A DNA stretch of 64,000 nt from Macrostomum hystrix. Lineage: Eukaryota > Platyhelminthes > Macrostomidae. The first letter of the stretch is position 1; every line of letters starts with the position of its first letter. Location: assembly GCA_950097015.1 (NCBI GenBank), contig CATNEN010000039.1, positions 248,001 to 312,000 on the forward strand, given 5' to 3'. Of the stretch, positions 24,870-35,148 are shown piece by piece. The notes under the pieces were generated by a model. That model saw only the letters and a program-made list of their open reading frames with translations, ran no database searches and was not told the DNA's origin. A program made the position numbers and the translations under genes.

Positions 24870-25904
24870 TCAGTAACGCGTATAGCAGCCACGTGAGTGC
24901 AGCAGAGCGCTCACTCTCCGGGGCATCCCCAGAACCAGGCGTCGCAGAAAATCTTGCGGTAGTTGTTGCCATGCAGTAGACAGTGATTCGCGCAGTTGGG
25001 CAACATTTTGCGGCGGATTGTCGCGCCGAATCGAGCGCTTCAGGTAATCCCAAACGTGCTCTATGGGATTCATGTCCGGTGATCGGGACGGCCAGCGCAA
25101 GGTTCGCAGGTGCAGCAGCTCCTTCAGATGCGCCACAGCGGCTGCGCGATGCGGTGGGGCGTTGTCGTCTTGGAGGACGCAGTTCCCGACGCCACCACAT
25201 GAAGCATCAATGAAGGGCAGCAGGCGCGTCTGTAGAAGGTTGGCGTACGACTCGGCAGTCACAGTCGCATCCAGGAACACGAGCTCCATCTTCGCGTGCA
25301 TTGTGATGCCTGCCCACACGTGAATAGAAGCTGACTGCCTCTCAGAGTTTTGCACGTGCTGCGGCAGCATCTCCTGGCGCGGCTGGCGCCACACGCGAAT
25401 GCGGCCGTCGGCACGGAACAATCGAAAGCGGCTCTCATCTGTGAAAATCACTCGCCGCCACTGCTGCTGCCTCCAGTGGACCCTTTGCATTGCCCATTGT
25501 TCCCGGCTGGCCACATGGGTTGGGGTCAGGCGTGACCGTTTGCGCATCTTACGGGATCGCAGCCCCGACTCCCGCAATCGTCGTCGGATGGTTTGGGCGC
25601 TCAGGACATTCCCTCGCCTGCTTCTTTCAGCCCACATCAGCCGTAGCAGGGTGGCTGGCAATGTGGGGTTTCCCTTTACCATTCGCAGCAATCGCCGGTC
25701 CGCCCTCCTAGTTGTACTGCGCATATTGAGCCGCAGGCCGCGCGTGGCGTGCGCCACGCTGCCCGTTTCTCTGCACTTGATCTGCAGTTTGCGGATTGCT
25801 GTGTGTGACCGCCCAATTTGGCGAGCAACAGCTCGGATGGACATCCCAGCGTCCAGCATGCCAATGGCGCGCGCTCGTTCCAGGTCTGTCATTTGGCGAA
25901 CCAT
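24870..25904 (-). CDS. Tc1-family DD34E transposase
   Basis: 344 aa, no internal stop. Residues 1-55 form a helix-turn-helix DNA-binding region (ERARAIGMLDAGMSIRAVA). A second basic region follows at about 60-125. The catalytic triad is visible as FTDES, LQDDNAPPH and NPIEHVWDYL, with 34 residues between the second Asp and the Glu, the Tc1 signature. A cut-and-paste transposase of this size acts in the nucleus on its own terminal repeats. The intact frame and matching ends suggest a young, possibly still active copy. Promoter elements cannot be pointed to. Confidence 0.95.
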   Translation of the reverse strand: MVRQMTDLERARAIGMLDAGMSIRAVARQIGRSHTAIRKLQIKCRETGSVAHATRGLRLNMRSTTRRADRRLLRMVKGNPTLPATLLRLMWAERSRRGNVLSAQTIRRRLRESGLRSRKMRKRSRLTPTHVASREQWAMQRVHWRQQQWRRVIFTDESRFRLFRADGRIRVWRQPRQEMLPQHVQNSERQSASIHVWAGITMHAKMELVFLDATVTAESYANLLQTRLLPFIDASCGGVGNCVLQDDNAPPHRAAAVAHLKELLHLRTLRWPSRSPDMNPIEHVWDYLKRSIRRDNPPQNVAQLRESLSTAWQQLPQDFLRRLVLGMPRRVSALLHSRGCYTRY

Positions 25905-26106
25905 TGCGTTCGGTTACGAACGTGGATTTTAGACTCCTGTAAGATGCTGCTGTCTGCTCCATGTGACTGTTTCCTTCGACTTGTCTGGCGTCTATGACCC
26001 AAGGTTTTGAATTCTATGGCCCAAGTGCGTGTTGACGAAATCATCAATCGTCTATGGCACAAGTCTGGCGACAAAAACCGGTTTTGAAACTCTAAATATA
26101 CAACTT

Positions 26107-26141
26107 GCGCGAGGGTGGAAACTTTTCAATGTTGCTGAGTG
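26107..26141 (-). repeat. Right terminal inverted repeat of the Tc1 element
   Basis: Mate of 24695-24729, followed by TA at 26142-26143. Only 34 bp separate it from the LTR of the large Gypsy element. Confidence 0.93.
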
Positions 26142-26175
26142 TAGTTTAATAAATTTTACAAGAAACGAAGCGTTC

Positions 26176-26633
26176 TATGACGAAGTTTCGGTCCCAATGT
26201 ATAGGCGTAGCGGTTCGGTCTATTTGAATAGCAGTAAGGTAAATTATTATTCGGCAGTAAATTGGGTCTTCAAATAACGAGATCGCTTAACGGTGAATGC
26301 TGGCTATATGACTTAGAGATATGTTAGATGAATCAAGATTCACTTGAAAGTAGTTACGGCTACAGTTGAAATTAGCCACACTTAAATAATAGCCAGCACT
26401 CAGTCGTAGAACCAGAACCAGGCACGGGGGGTGTGGGTTGGGAGCCTTCCTGGAAAGGCCTAATTAGCACATTTGAATACGAACTACGACTATGTAGTAC
26501 ACTAAAACAAAACCATTATAAATATTAATGTAAAACCAAAGAAATATCTCTAACAATTATAGCTAACGAAAATAATGCACTTAATTAGAAATAGCATATT
26601 AAAATTACATTAAATTAGAGAGACAACGTCACA
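26176..26633 (-). repeat. 3' LTR of the large Gypsy element
   Basis: 458 bp, identical by eye to 42388-42845. The outer flank is GTTC. Confidence 0.95.
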
Positions 26634-26650
26634 CTCGCCTCCCTCTCAGA
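26634..26650 (-). other. Polypurine tract of the large Gypsy element
   Basis: Minus-strand TGAGAGGGAGGCGAGTG directly precedes the 3' LTR. This is the expected place for plus-strand priming in LTR elements. Confidence 0.7.
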
Positions 26651-27323
26651 AGCTTAATGGCCTACTAACAGTAGTGGCTACGAACATCGAAATGGCTAGC
26701 GAAAAAAACGATTTCAAAATTGTTGCTACGTTATTAGAGTTATTTGAATAGCTGTCTAGAAATATTTTGCAAATGAGGTTAACAATGGCAGTTTTAAGTG
26801 ACACAAAAACAGGCATTAAATTTCAAAGACGAACGGCAAAACGGAATATCGAGTGGCAAAACTGAACGACGAATGGCAAAATTCGAACAAAAACCAAAGG
26901 CAAAATTCAGCAAGATATTGGCAAATTGAACAACGTCATCAAACCGCAGAGGCAATAAAAGGAATTGAAAATATTTTTGTTTTAGAAAATGCAATGGTTT
27001 TTTATTTTTTGAACAAAACTGACAAATAGACAAACACGAGAATTGTCTAGGACTGGCGAAAATTTCGGCGAATCGGCGGCGGAGCGAAAACCTGGACGGC
27101 CTCGACTACAGCACCAGCGGCCGCAGCCAAGCTAAGCTCCTAACTACAGGCTACAAACAATGACTACGACAAAGGCTTACACTATGGCCAAAACCTAATC
27201 CGAAGATTCAAGGCTCGACCGCAGAGATACTAAACTAATGACAAAATGAAAAGATTGGCGAAAGCTATTAAAGAAAAGCTAACAGGCACACAGAACAAAG
27301 GCAGCATACGACACAACTACACC
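26651..27323 (-). other. 3' noncoding region of the large Gypsy element
   Basis: Between the pol stop and the polypurine tract. AT-rich with repeated GGCAAAA phrases near 26830-26900. There is no envelope-like frame. Confidence 0.7.
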
Positions 27324-30300
27324 TTAGCTCTCGCTACCTCTCCTGAACAGATTGACCAGCGTGGAAAGGAATCTGACCGGCGGCCTTACTTGCCGGCCGG
27401 ACCTCGTAACAGTGCAAGCTGGTCTCTGTGCCTGGTCTGTCTGATCGTGTTCGTGTTCTATTTGTGGTTGTGGTTCTGGTGGCAGATTTGGTATTGCTGT
27501 TGCCTGAGGATCTGGATTTGGCTCTGCTGTGACTTCAACTTCAGCACCGATGTCTGGCACCTGTTCATTATTGACAATGTTTACTGCTTGTGGTGCTTGT
27601 TCAGGTTGCACCTCGGGTGGTGACTCTGGTTTAGTGACTGGTTGAGCATTTGGCTGTTCCACTGGCAGTGTTTTGATTGGCTGTTGAACTGGCTGTGTGA
27701 TTGGCTGTTGAACTGGCTGTGTGATTGGCTGTTCGACTGGCTGTGTGATTGGCTGTTGAACTGTCTGTGTGATTGGCTGTTGAACTGGCTGTGTGATTGG
27801 CTGTTGAACTGGCTGTGTGATTGGCTGTTCGACTGGCTGTGTGATTGATGACGATTGGCTTCTCGGAAAAGAGCGGCTCTTCTGACCCGCAGGTGGGACA
27901 GTGACCAAGTCTGGTTCGGAAATCCAGTCAGAACTAAAGCTCAGCTGTCTGGAGCTGGAATCCAGATCTCCTTGTCCTAGCTTAGATGAGCGTGGCATCC
28001 TTGCTACGGTGTCTAATCTAAATCTATCAACCACATCCTGATAGTTTGGCTGGCGGATGCACCTCTTCATCCGGTCTACGTTATAGATGTTGTGACTAGG
28101 ATTCGGGACTCTGAACGGATTCTCTCGCGAAAACTCTGGAATCAACCTATAGTTTCTCTCAGAGACCTTCTGAATAACCTTGTACGGACCAAACCAAACA
28201 GCTGGGTCGAGGCCCTTGTGGTCGGGGTTTAGAACCCACACTAGCTCTCCAACCTCGTAGCTTGACTTATAAACCGATCTGTCATAGTAACGCTTCTGCC
28301 TAGCCTGCGCCTTCTTCCTAACAGCCCTTGCGGTGGCAGAGGTTTCGACAAGAGTTCGGTGGAGTCGGTGCGCGTAACTGTCCGGGTCATAGCAATCTTG
28401 CCTTGGTGGGTTGTACATCAGGTCTAGGGGCATTTGAAATTCACGGCCCAGAAAAAGCTTAGCAGGTGTCATGCCTGTCGATTCGGATTCTAGAGAGCGG
28501 ATGCTCATTCCTACACACCTAGCGGCAAAGGGCCAAGTCACATGCCTCTCAGCACAGACTGCTCGAATTTGACTCTTAATAGTCTGGATGTTGCGTTCCA
28601 CCTTCCCGTTGGCCTGGGGGCGGCGAGCAGTGATTCTAACGGTATCTATCTCTAGCAAGCGGGTCAGCTCTGCAACAATGTTATTTATGAATGCTGTGCC
28701 ATTGTCCGAGACCATTTGCTCCATAGCACCGTAGCGAACAATCCACTCTGTCAGGATTGCTGCCGCGGTTGTCTCGGCAGTTACGTCTTTCACAGGGACA
28801 ATTTCCACAAATCCGGTGAATCTGTCAATCATTACAAGCAGATACCGGTAGCCTTCCTGTTCAGGGAACGGTCCGCAATGGTCTACATGCACGACCTGGT
28901 TCGGGTACCCGGCTAGGGTTGGCTGCATCGGAGCTTTGTTCTTTCGCTTGCATTTCTTAGTCCTAGCGCAAATCTCACATCTGGCTACGACTCCCTTGAC
29001 TATAGTTTCTAGGTTCGAGATTTGAAAGTTCTTTTTTACCACTCCTAAAGTCTTTTTTATCCCCGAGTGATTAACGGCTCTGTGGTAGTTGGTCACTAGT
29101 TCATCTACATTCGCAGACTCAGGGATGACCGTAAGCTTGGCAGTGGGCTTCCTTTTCTTGGCTGGCTTGTTCCGAAGCAGCAGACCGTCCTCAACAGACA
29201 GTTCGTCAAACATAGCCCATAAGGCTCTGAGCTCACGACTGCAACCTTGGAGCTCCTGCTTAGACAACCTCTCTACCTTTCCAGCTACAGCATCTCTCAG
29301 GAAAACAAGATCAATGTTCGAATCCTGAGCACTACGGGCCCATTCTCTTTCTCTCTGTTCAGCCCCCGCCTCATCTTCGTTATCACTGCCTGGGTCTAGA
29401 ACTTCGTCTGCGATCGTGAACCTATCCGAGACCTGGACTTGCACAGCATGTGCTGCGGCTGATGGCGGTGTTTCCGGTTTAGGTTTGGTGTCTACCTGAG
29501 TACCTGCAGACGAGGTTGGGATGACTGGGCGCTTGCTAGCTTGATTAGGCTCAGGGATCTCAGGGACCCGTTGGAGGTCAGTCTGAACTGCTAAGTCTGT
29601 AACCGGCTCATTTTGAAGCTGAATCGCTGAGTCGAATATCAGCTCGGTGGTCTGACAGCCAGTTGTGACTAGAGTCTGAGTACTGACACACATACGGCTG
29701 ATTTTGACCTCACTAACATCCGATGGCGCTGGTTTTTTTCCCTTCTGGAACTTGGATATAAATTCTGGGATCAGGCTACAGGTTGGGCAGTCGAAATGGT
29801 CTGCTCTGAACTTCGGGTTGCGACTCAAAACATCCGCATTAACGTGGAATTCCCCAGCTCTGTGGGAGATTTTAAAATCGTACTCCGCTATTCTCTCCAG
29901 TGGAGTCTGGTCTACCTTGAAGGTGTAAGGCTCTAGTGTGACCAACCATTGGGCGAGCATTCCGGTTGCGTGTTTTTTCGAGTGTAACCACTTCAGAGCA
30001 ATCGCATCTGTTCGCACTAGGAACTCCCGGTCAAGTAAGTAAGTCCTGAACTGCTCTAACATGAGAACCAGACCTAGGAGCTCCCTCATGGTGGCGCAAT
30101 AGTTTCGCTGCGCGCTGGTGAATTTTTTAGAAGCGTAGGCAATCACTTGTTCTACGTCGTTCCCATCTAGTTGGGAAAGGACTGCTCCCACACCGTCAAG
30201 GGAGCTGTCGCAGTCTAGAACAAAGGTGCCCGCTGTGGGACTCAGGTCCGGGTATCTCAGCACTGGTGGGTTACATAGGTTGGACTTTAGTTCTTGGAAA

Positions 30301-33300
30301 GCGACCTCGTGCACTTGGCGCCAAACAAATTTCTCAGAGCTCTTGGCTAGGGCATACAGAGGCGTGGCTATGATGGAGAACCTAGGGACAAACTTTCTGT
30401 AGTAATTGGCAAATCCCAGGAAGGAGAGAAGCTGCTTCTTATCCCTAGGTGTACACCACTGTTGAACGGCCTCAGTTTTGGTCGGATCGGCCTCTATCCC
30501 TTTTGAGGAAACTATGAATCCCAGAAACTTCAGTTTGTCCTTGAAGAGCTCACACTTCGAGGGTCTGATTTTCAGATTCGCTTTTCTAAGCTGCCAGAAA
30601 ACTAGCGCCAGATGGGAAATCATCTCGTCGTTGTTTCTGGCCTTGATGATGACATCGTCTAGGTAAATTAGGCTAACCCTGAGCAAAAGAGGGCGAAACA
30701 CGCGGTGCATCAGCCTGGCGAAACTTGCAGGCGCGGTCTTGATCCCATAGGGGACTACGGTCCAACGAAAGGTGCCCTGGGGACATGAGAACGCGGTGAG
30801 GTCTCGGTCAGCTTCCCGGATCCCTACCTGCCAGTAGGCGCTCGTCAGATCTAAACTACTAAAGACGGCGGATCCCGCTAAGCTATCGAAAGATTCGTCT
30901 ATTAAGGGCAGCGGGAAAGAGCACGGCTTTATGTGCTTGTTGAGCGCACGGTAATCTACGCAAAGGCGCCATGTACCGTCCTTCTTTTTCACAAGCACAA
31001 TGGGTGAGGCCCACTCGGAGTCGCACTCTTCAACAACTCCCTGGTTTAGGAGCTGGGCGATGTACTTATCCAGAAATTCCTTTTGCGCTGGGGTTGTTCG
31101 CCTCGATGGCTGAGAAATCGGGCGACACTTCGGGTCCTTTAACTCGATTGACAGTTCATGCAGAGGGGTTCTACCGATGTCTGCTTCCGATTTCGAGATC
31201 TGGCTAAGAAAATAGTTCAGCATTTTTACTGTCGTATCCAGCTGCTCCTGGGTCAGGTTACGCTCCTGCAGGTGAAATTGATCTAAGAGCCACTTGGCTG
31301 TCCCTGGATCTGGGTAGGGCAGCTTGCACAGCTTATCATTAAGCGCGCTCTCGTTGTCAATGCTGAAATCACTCTCACTAAGTCTGGTACTCACTACGCT
31401 CTCATCAGCTCCTAGCTTCTTGAAAGACGCTACCTCCTCGCCCTTGGCAATCCTCACCTCATCTTCGCCGCTGTTTAGGACTCTGACTAACACGTGACTA
31501 GTGGGGCTGACCTGGTCCAATGAATTGGCGACTATGATAGACGGGTCGGGGTCGAATAATCTGGCACTAACAACGCCATAAGAACTGCTCTCAGCGTCTA
31601 TAGCCCTAGCTGGGATCAGCGTTTCTGAGCGGGGTGGCAGGACTGTATCGCAAGCGGCCACAACGCGATTCACGCTACAGATCGCATTGGTGCCGCGAAA
31701 AATTGGGACGTACTCTCCAGCGCAGGTCACACGGTCACAGGCCATGTCCATGACGATTTGGAAATTACCACAGAAGTCCAACCCTAGCAGGATCTCGGAT
31801 AACTGGCCTTCAATCACTAAGAATATGTGCTGCTGTTTTAATTTGCCTAAACTCACTTCGCACTGGAGCTTGCCTAGTATTTGCGAACTAGCCCCATTGA
31901 AACCAGTAGCTGTGCGCTGGGTGCGAGCAGGGGTGAAGACATTATTGATTGGATCAGCTTCTAGGAGCTTGTCTCGCATCTTCGGGCAAATCAGGGAGGC
32001 ATTGGCACCGGGATCTAGAAGGGCAACAGTCTTGGTCTCGCCAATCTCAACCTGAACATAGAATCCTGCCTTGTAACTGGGTAGGTCTGAAGACACTTCA
32101 GCACACTTAGGGTCCGTCGACGTAGCTGTCACACTAATAGCTTTGTCTCTAGACTTGCCAGCGTCGGCGACACGGCTGAATGTCACGCTGGTACCCACTA
32201 GCTGGTGGCTTAAGGCCAGGTCCAACAGGGGCTGGGCCAACTGAGACAGGTGCGCAAAAACAGAGTCGCCTATCTGAGAGGACTGGATGAACCCGTAAGA
32301 GTCTTTCCAATGAGTCACTACCCCCTTCTCTCTGGGTGGCCTCGAACTCGCATTTGGCTTAAAACTTTTTGGCTCCCTAAAGGGTTGCGGGGTCCTAAAC
32401 TTCGAGGGTGGCGCACCAGTACCTGGCTCTCTAGGATAGGGGCATTCGGCAATGAGGTGGCCAGTCTCACTACACCTGAAGCATTTAGGTAGGGCGCCGC
32501 TCATTCGGGCATGACTAGAGTAGTCCTGGGGGGACTTCTGAGATTGAAAGTTGTGCCTATGGCCACCACTGTTGCTATTAGTAGGTTTCTGCGTGCTTTG
32601 TTGTGGCCCTGACTGTTTCTTCTCCAGTTCTGCTATTCTCGCCTTCAGGGCTCGGATCTCGTCTGCTTCAACACTTCTAACCTTGGGTTGCTCAGTCAGT
32701 TTGAGCAGCTGCCTAGTTTGATCTGTGTCTCGAGCCCTAGCTAGGAGTCTCTCCAGTGAAGCCCTGGGTGCTTCATGCAGCATATTGATAAGTTTTTCGG
32801 CAATAGTTTTGTCAGCCAAGCCATAGCAAAACCGCGTCCTTACTAGGGGCTCGTACTCAGAGCGGCTCATGTCCGCGGCATTTGCTAGGCCTATGAGGCG
32901 GTCAAAATACTCCTGGATACTCTCCGATGACAGCTGTTGGGCTGAGGTCAGTTCTATATAGTATTTATCTACGTGGGTTGGCTCGCCATACCGGCTTTTT
33001 AGACTCTTCACTGCTTCATCAAAGCTTTTCTCGTGCAGACGATAGTTGTAAAAGAATTCTTGGCACTCGGGTGACAGGGATGAAAGCAACACTGCTGTCC
33101 GATGCTCAGGCATGATCTCATTGGCTTCAAGAAACAGGCGGAATTGCGTCCACCAGATATCAAATTTGGTTTTGGGTGTGTAGGCCACTGGGGGTCTGAG
33201 CCGAGGGCTCGATTTCGGTATTCTAGAACTGGTGCTGGTGTTGTCACGGATTTGGGCTAGGGTTCTGGCGAGGTCACCTAAGGAGGTCTCGCGCTCCGGC

Positions 33301-33386
33301 TGCTCACCTCCCTCCATCTCCACCTCAGCACCTCCTGCTGTCCCAGGCCCATGGCCGATGCTCTCCTCTGGTCCCTGGCCTGACAA
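27324..33386 (-). CDS. Gag-Pol polyprotein of Ty3/Gypsy element with a cold-shock-like domain
   Basis: A single uninterrupted 2020-residue frame. Order, with approximate residues: gag capsid-like region (70-230), CCHC zinc knuckle (302-315, CFRCSETGHLIAEC), cold-shock-like domain (353-422, with DSYGFI and DSVFAHLS matching RNP1/RNP2), and retropepsin (about 440-560) whose active-site triplet is Asp-Pro-Gly (LLDPGAN) where DTG/DSG is usual. Then come reverse transcriptase (about 755-945, YLDD at 908-911), RNase H (FVLDCDSS onward) and integrase with an HHCC finger (HRAVNHS…CEICARTKKC) and a D,D-E core (VDHCGPF, VSDNGTAF). A Pro/Gln-rich tail has QPITQPVQ repeats encoded by a 24-bp minisatellite. 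There is no frameshift between gag and pol, so the protease ratio must be set otherwise. The start is the first ATG, about 10 bp downstream of the foreign block on the minus strand. Confidence 0.95.
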   Translation of the reverse strand: MSGQGPEESIGHGPGTAGGAEVEMEGGEQPERETSLGDLARTLAQIRDNTSTSSRIPKSSPRLRPPVAYTPKTKFDIWWTQFRLFLEANEIMPEHRTAVLLSSLSPECQEFFYNYRLHEKSFDEAVKSLKSRYGEPTHVDKYYIELTSAQQLSSESIQEYFDRLIGLANAADMSRSEYEPLVRTRFCYGLADKTIAEKLINMLHEAPRASLERLLARARDTDQTRQLLKLTEQPKVRSVEADEIRALKARIAELEKKQSGPQQSTQKPTNSNSGGHRHNFQSQKSPQDYSSHARMSGALPKCFRCSETGHLIAECPYPREPGTGAPPSKFRTPQPFREPKSFKPNASSRPPREKGVVTHWKDSYGFIQSSQIGDSVFAHLSQLAQPLLDLALSHQLVGTSVTFSRVADAGKSRDKAISVTATSTDPKCAEVSSDLPSYKAGFYVQVEIGETKTVALLDPGANASLICPKMRDKLLEADPINNVFTPARTQRTATGFNGASSQILGKLQCEVSLGKLKQQHIFLVIEGQLSEILLGLDFCGNFQIVMDMACDRVTCAGEYVPIFRGTNAICSVNRVVAACDTVLPPRSETLIPARAIDAESSSYGVVSARLFDPDPSIIVANSLDQVSPTSHVLVRVLNSGEDEVRIAKGEEVASFKKLGADESVVSTRLSESDFSIDNESALNDKLCKLPYPDPGTAKWLLDQFHLQERNLTQEQLDTTVKMLNYFLSQISKSEADIGRTPLHELSIELKDPKCRPISQPSRRTTPAQKEFLDKYIAQLLNQGVVEECDSEWASPIVLVKKKDGTWRLCVDYRALNKHIKPCSFPLPLIDESFDSLAGSAVFSSLDLTSAYWQVGIREADRDLTAFSCPQGTFRWTVVPYGIKTAPASFARLMHRVFRPLLLRVSLIYLDDVIIKARNNDEMISHLALVFWQLRKANLKIRPSKCELFKDKLKFLGFIVSSKGIEADPTKTEAVQQWCTPRDKKQLLSFLGFANYYRKFVPRFSIIATPLYALAKSSEKFVWRQVHEVAFQELKSNLCNPPVLRYPDLSPTAGTFVLDCDSSLDGVGAVLSQLDGNDVEQVIAYASKKFTSAQRNYCATMRELLGLVLMLEQFRTYLLDREFLVRTDAIALKWLHSKKHATGMLAQWLVTLEPYTFKVDQTPLERIAEYDFKISHRAGEFHVNADVLSRNPKFRADHFDCPTCSLIPEFISKFQKGKKPAPSDVSEVKISRMCVSTQTLVTTGCQTTELIFDSAIQLQNEPVTDLAVQTDLQRVPEIPEPNQASKRPVIPTSSAGTQVDTKPKPETPPSAAAHAVQVQVSDRFTIADEVLDPGSDNEDEAGAEQREREWARSAQDSNIDLVFLRDAVAGKVERLSKQELQGCSRELRALWAMFDELSVEDGLLLRNKPAKKRKPTAKLTVIPESANVDELVTNYHRAVNHSGIKKTLGVVKKNFQISNLETIVKGVVARCEICARTKKCKRKNKAPMQPTLAGYPNQVVHVDHCGPFPEQEGYRYLLVMIDRFTGFVEIVPVKDVTAETTAAAILTEWIVRYGAMEQMVSDNGTAFINNIVAELTRLLEIDTVRITARRPQANGKVERNIQTIKSQIRAVCAERHVTWPFAARCVGMSIRSLESESTGMTPAKLFLGREFQMPLDLMYNPPRQDCYDPDSYAHRLHRTLVETSATARAVRKKAQARQKRYYDRSVYKSSYEVGELVWVLNPDHKGLDPAVWFGPYKVIQKVSERNYRLIPEFSRENPFRVPNPSHNIYNVDRMKRCIRQPNYQDVVDRFRLDTVARMPRSSKLGQGDLDSSSRQLSFSSDWISEPDLVTVPPAGQKSRSFPRSQSSSITQPVEQPITQPVQQPITQPVQQPITQTVQQPITQPVEQPITQPVQQPITQPVQQPIKTLPVEQPNAQPVTKPESPPEVQPEQAPQAVNIVNNEQVPDIGAEVEVTAEPNPDPQATAIPNLPPEPQPQIEHEHDQTDQAQRPACTVTRSGRQVRPPVRFLSTLVNLFRRGSES
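27655..27848. repeat. 24-bp in-frame minisatellite in the gag-pol tail
   Basis: About eight 24-bp units encode the eight-residue QPITQPV(Q/E) repeat. The unit length is a multiple of three, so the frame is kept. Confidence 0.9.
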
Positions 33387-33396
33387 TGCTGCCCCT

Positions 33397-35140
33397 AATG
33401 GTACGTTTCTGACGATTTTTCTTAAATATGACGACAGAATGTGTCATAAAGTAAGATTTTAGCAAAAACGTCATTTTTTCTGAGTCATAAAAAATGACGA
33501 ACAACATTTTTACTTAAAACCACGTGAACCACGAGCCTTTCCATGCCTTCTATCATGTGCTGCAGTAAGAAAGCCATAGGATGATAAAGAAGCGGTCTAT
33601 TAGAGCAAAAAAATATGACGTGGACAGAAAATATTGACCCATGACACAAGCAGAACAAAATCTGACAAAATGACACACGCTGACGGCTTTAACATTTTAT
33701 TTACGGTTAAACAAAGAAGAGTGTTTCCTGATTTTAATTTTAATGGCTTTTGCTTAATTTAGTTTTAGTAATTACATTTTTTGTTTTATATTACTTAACT
33801 AATTGTATAAGAACATATTGCAAATATTAAGTAGTTTTTTTCAAACTACAGCACGCTTCTAGGTCGATAGAGATTGCTAGACGTTGCTAAAACCTAGTGC
33901 TACTAACTTGGTCCTTACACATGAGAGATGGTCCTCACACATTGGCTTCGACGACCAATTTTAATTACTTTTCCTTTCCTTTCTTCTCTGTGTGGAACTT
34001 TTTCCTTTGGCCTAATAATAGCTAAAGTTGTTTAAATAATAATGTGGGCTTGAACTGCAGGGTGCATGCATCTAAAATCTATATCCTAACTTTCTATAGT
34101 CAGCATTCTGTTGCTAGATAGGCTTTTGACGGTCCTAATAGCAATTTTGTAACTTTTTTTCTAGGATAAACTTTTCTATATATGATAAGACCTTCAATAA
34201 GTACATTATAGATAATATGGGTTATTGAGATTATATAGGCTCAATGCGAATAATTTTGGTTTAAAGTTCAATAAGTCAATAGCAATCTAGTAAAGTTTAA
34301 GTATGTAAATTATAAAGGCATTTGAAACAGAGTATGTTAGGTAGATCATTTACTAAGGACATTTTGGTTAATAAAGTATGAAATTATATATATAAAAACT
34401 TGATAAGTTCTAATTCTAACACTTTATTAAGTTTTTTCTATTTATAGTATAGCTGGTGTTGGCTATGTTGGCAGCCAAATTTTTTTATGGTTTAATCATT
34501 GCATTGATTATATATCTTATGAGTGTTAAGCATGGTAATAGTTGGTACCCAGAAAAATAAGTTACCAAAAGCATTCTGCTAGAACTTCACATTAAGAGGT
34601 ATTTTTATAGGTATGACTTTCTTTCTAATATGCCATGTATTTGCCAAAACATTGCTTTGCAATAAGTCTATATGTCTTTGGTATGGTTTATATGACATTG
34701 ACCAACTCTAAAGCTAGTCATTCCTTTGTGGATAGTATAATCCAACTTAAGACCTCTATGCTAGTTATCTTGCTATCTAGATAGTGATAGTGTTTATATT
34801 ATATAAATTGAAGACAGGTAAATAAGCAATATCTTGACTTGAATCCTAGTATTGATAGCTTGGTAGCAATTTTTTAAACATTGAATGCATATTATTTTAA
34901 AGCACTTCCTGTATTGTCAGACTTTTGACCATAAATATGCTTTGTATTGGCAATATGGATATTAGCTAACTTTAGAATTCTTAACATTAGTACAAATGAA
35001 AATATTATAAAGCTATGTCTTGGATAGTATTACCTAGTAACATAAACATTCCAGGATAATATTGCCTAATTGAATACTGAAATGGTCTATAAGAGAGCCA
35101 TTGGTATCTTTCAAAAAGATTTTTGAGACAATTAGAGACC
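33397..35140. other. Left arm of the nested element, AT-rich
   Basis: The first 280 bp contain many TGACG/CGTCA pentamers, including closely spaced inverted pairs near 33468-33500. The rest is AT-rich without an open frame. Confidence 0.6.
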
Positions 35141-35148
35141 TAGAAATT

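Larger units (their letters stand above)
24695..26141 (-). mobile_element. Tc1-type DNA transposon, apparently complete
   Basis: 35-bp terminal inverted repeats (24695-24729 and 26107-26141) begin CACTCAGC and differ at two positions. The element is flanked by TA on both sides (24693-24694 and 26142-26143), the Tc1/mariner target duplication. The only gene is an uninterrupted transposase on the minus strand. The sequence between the transposase start and the right terminal repeat carries three spaced copies of a TCTATGNCNCAAG motif. The left subterminal region has a partial inverted copy (GCCATAGAC, about 24775). These may be inner transposase-binding sites. Confidence 0.93.
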
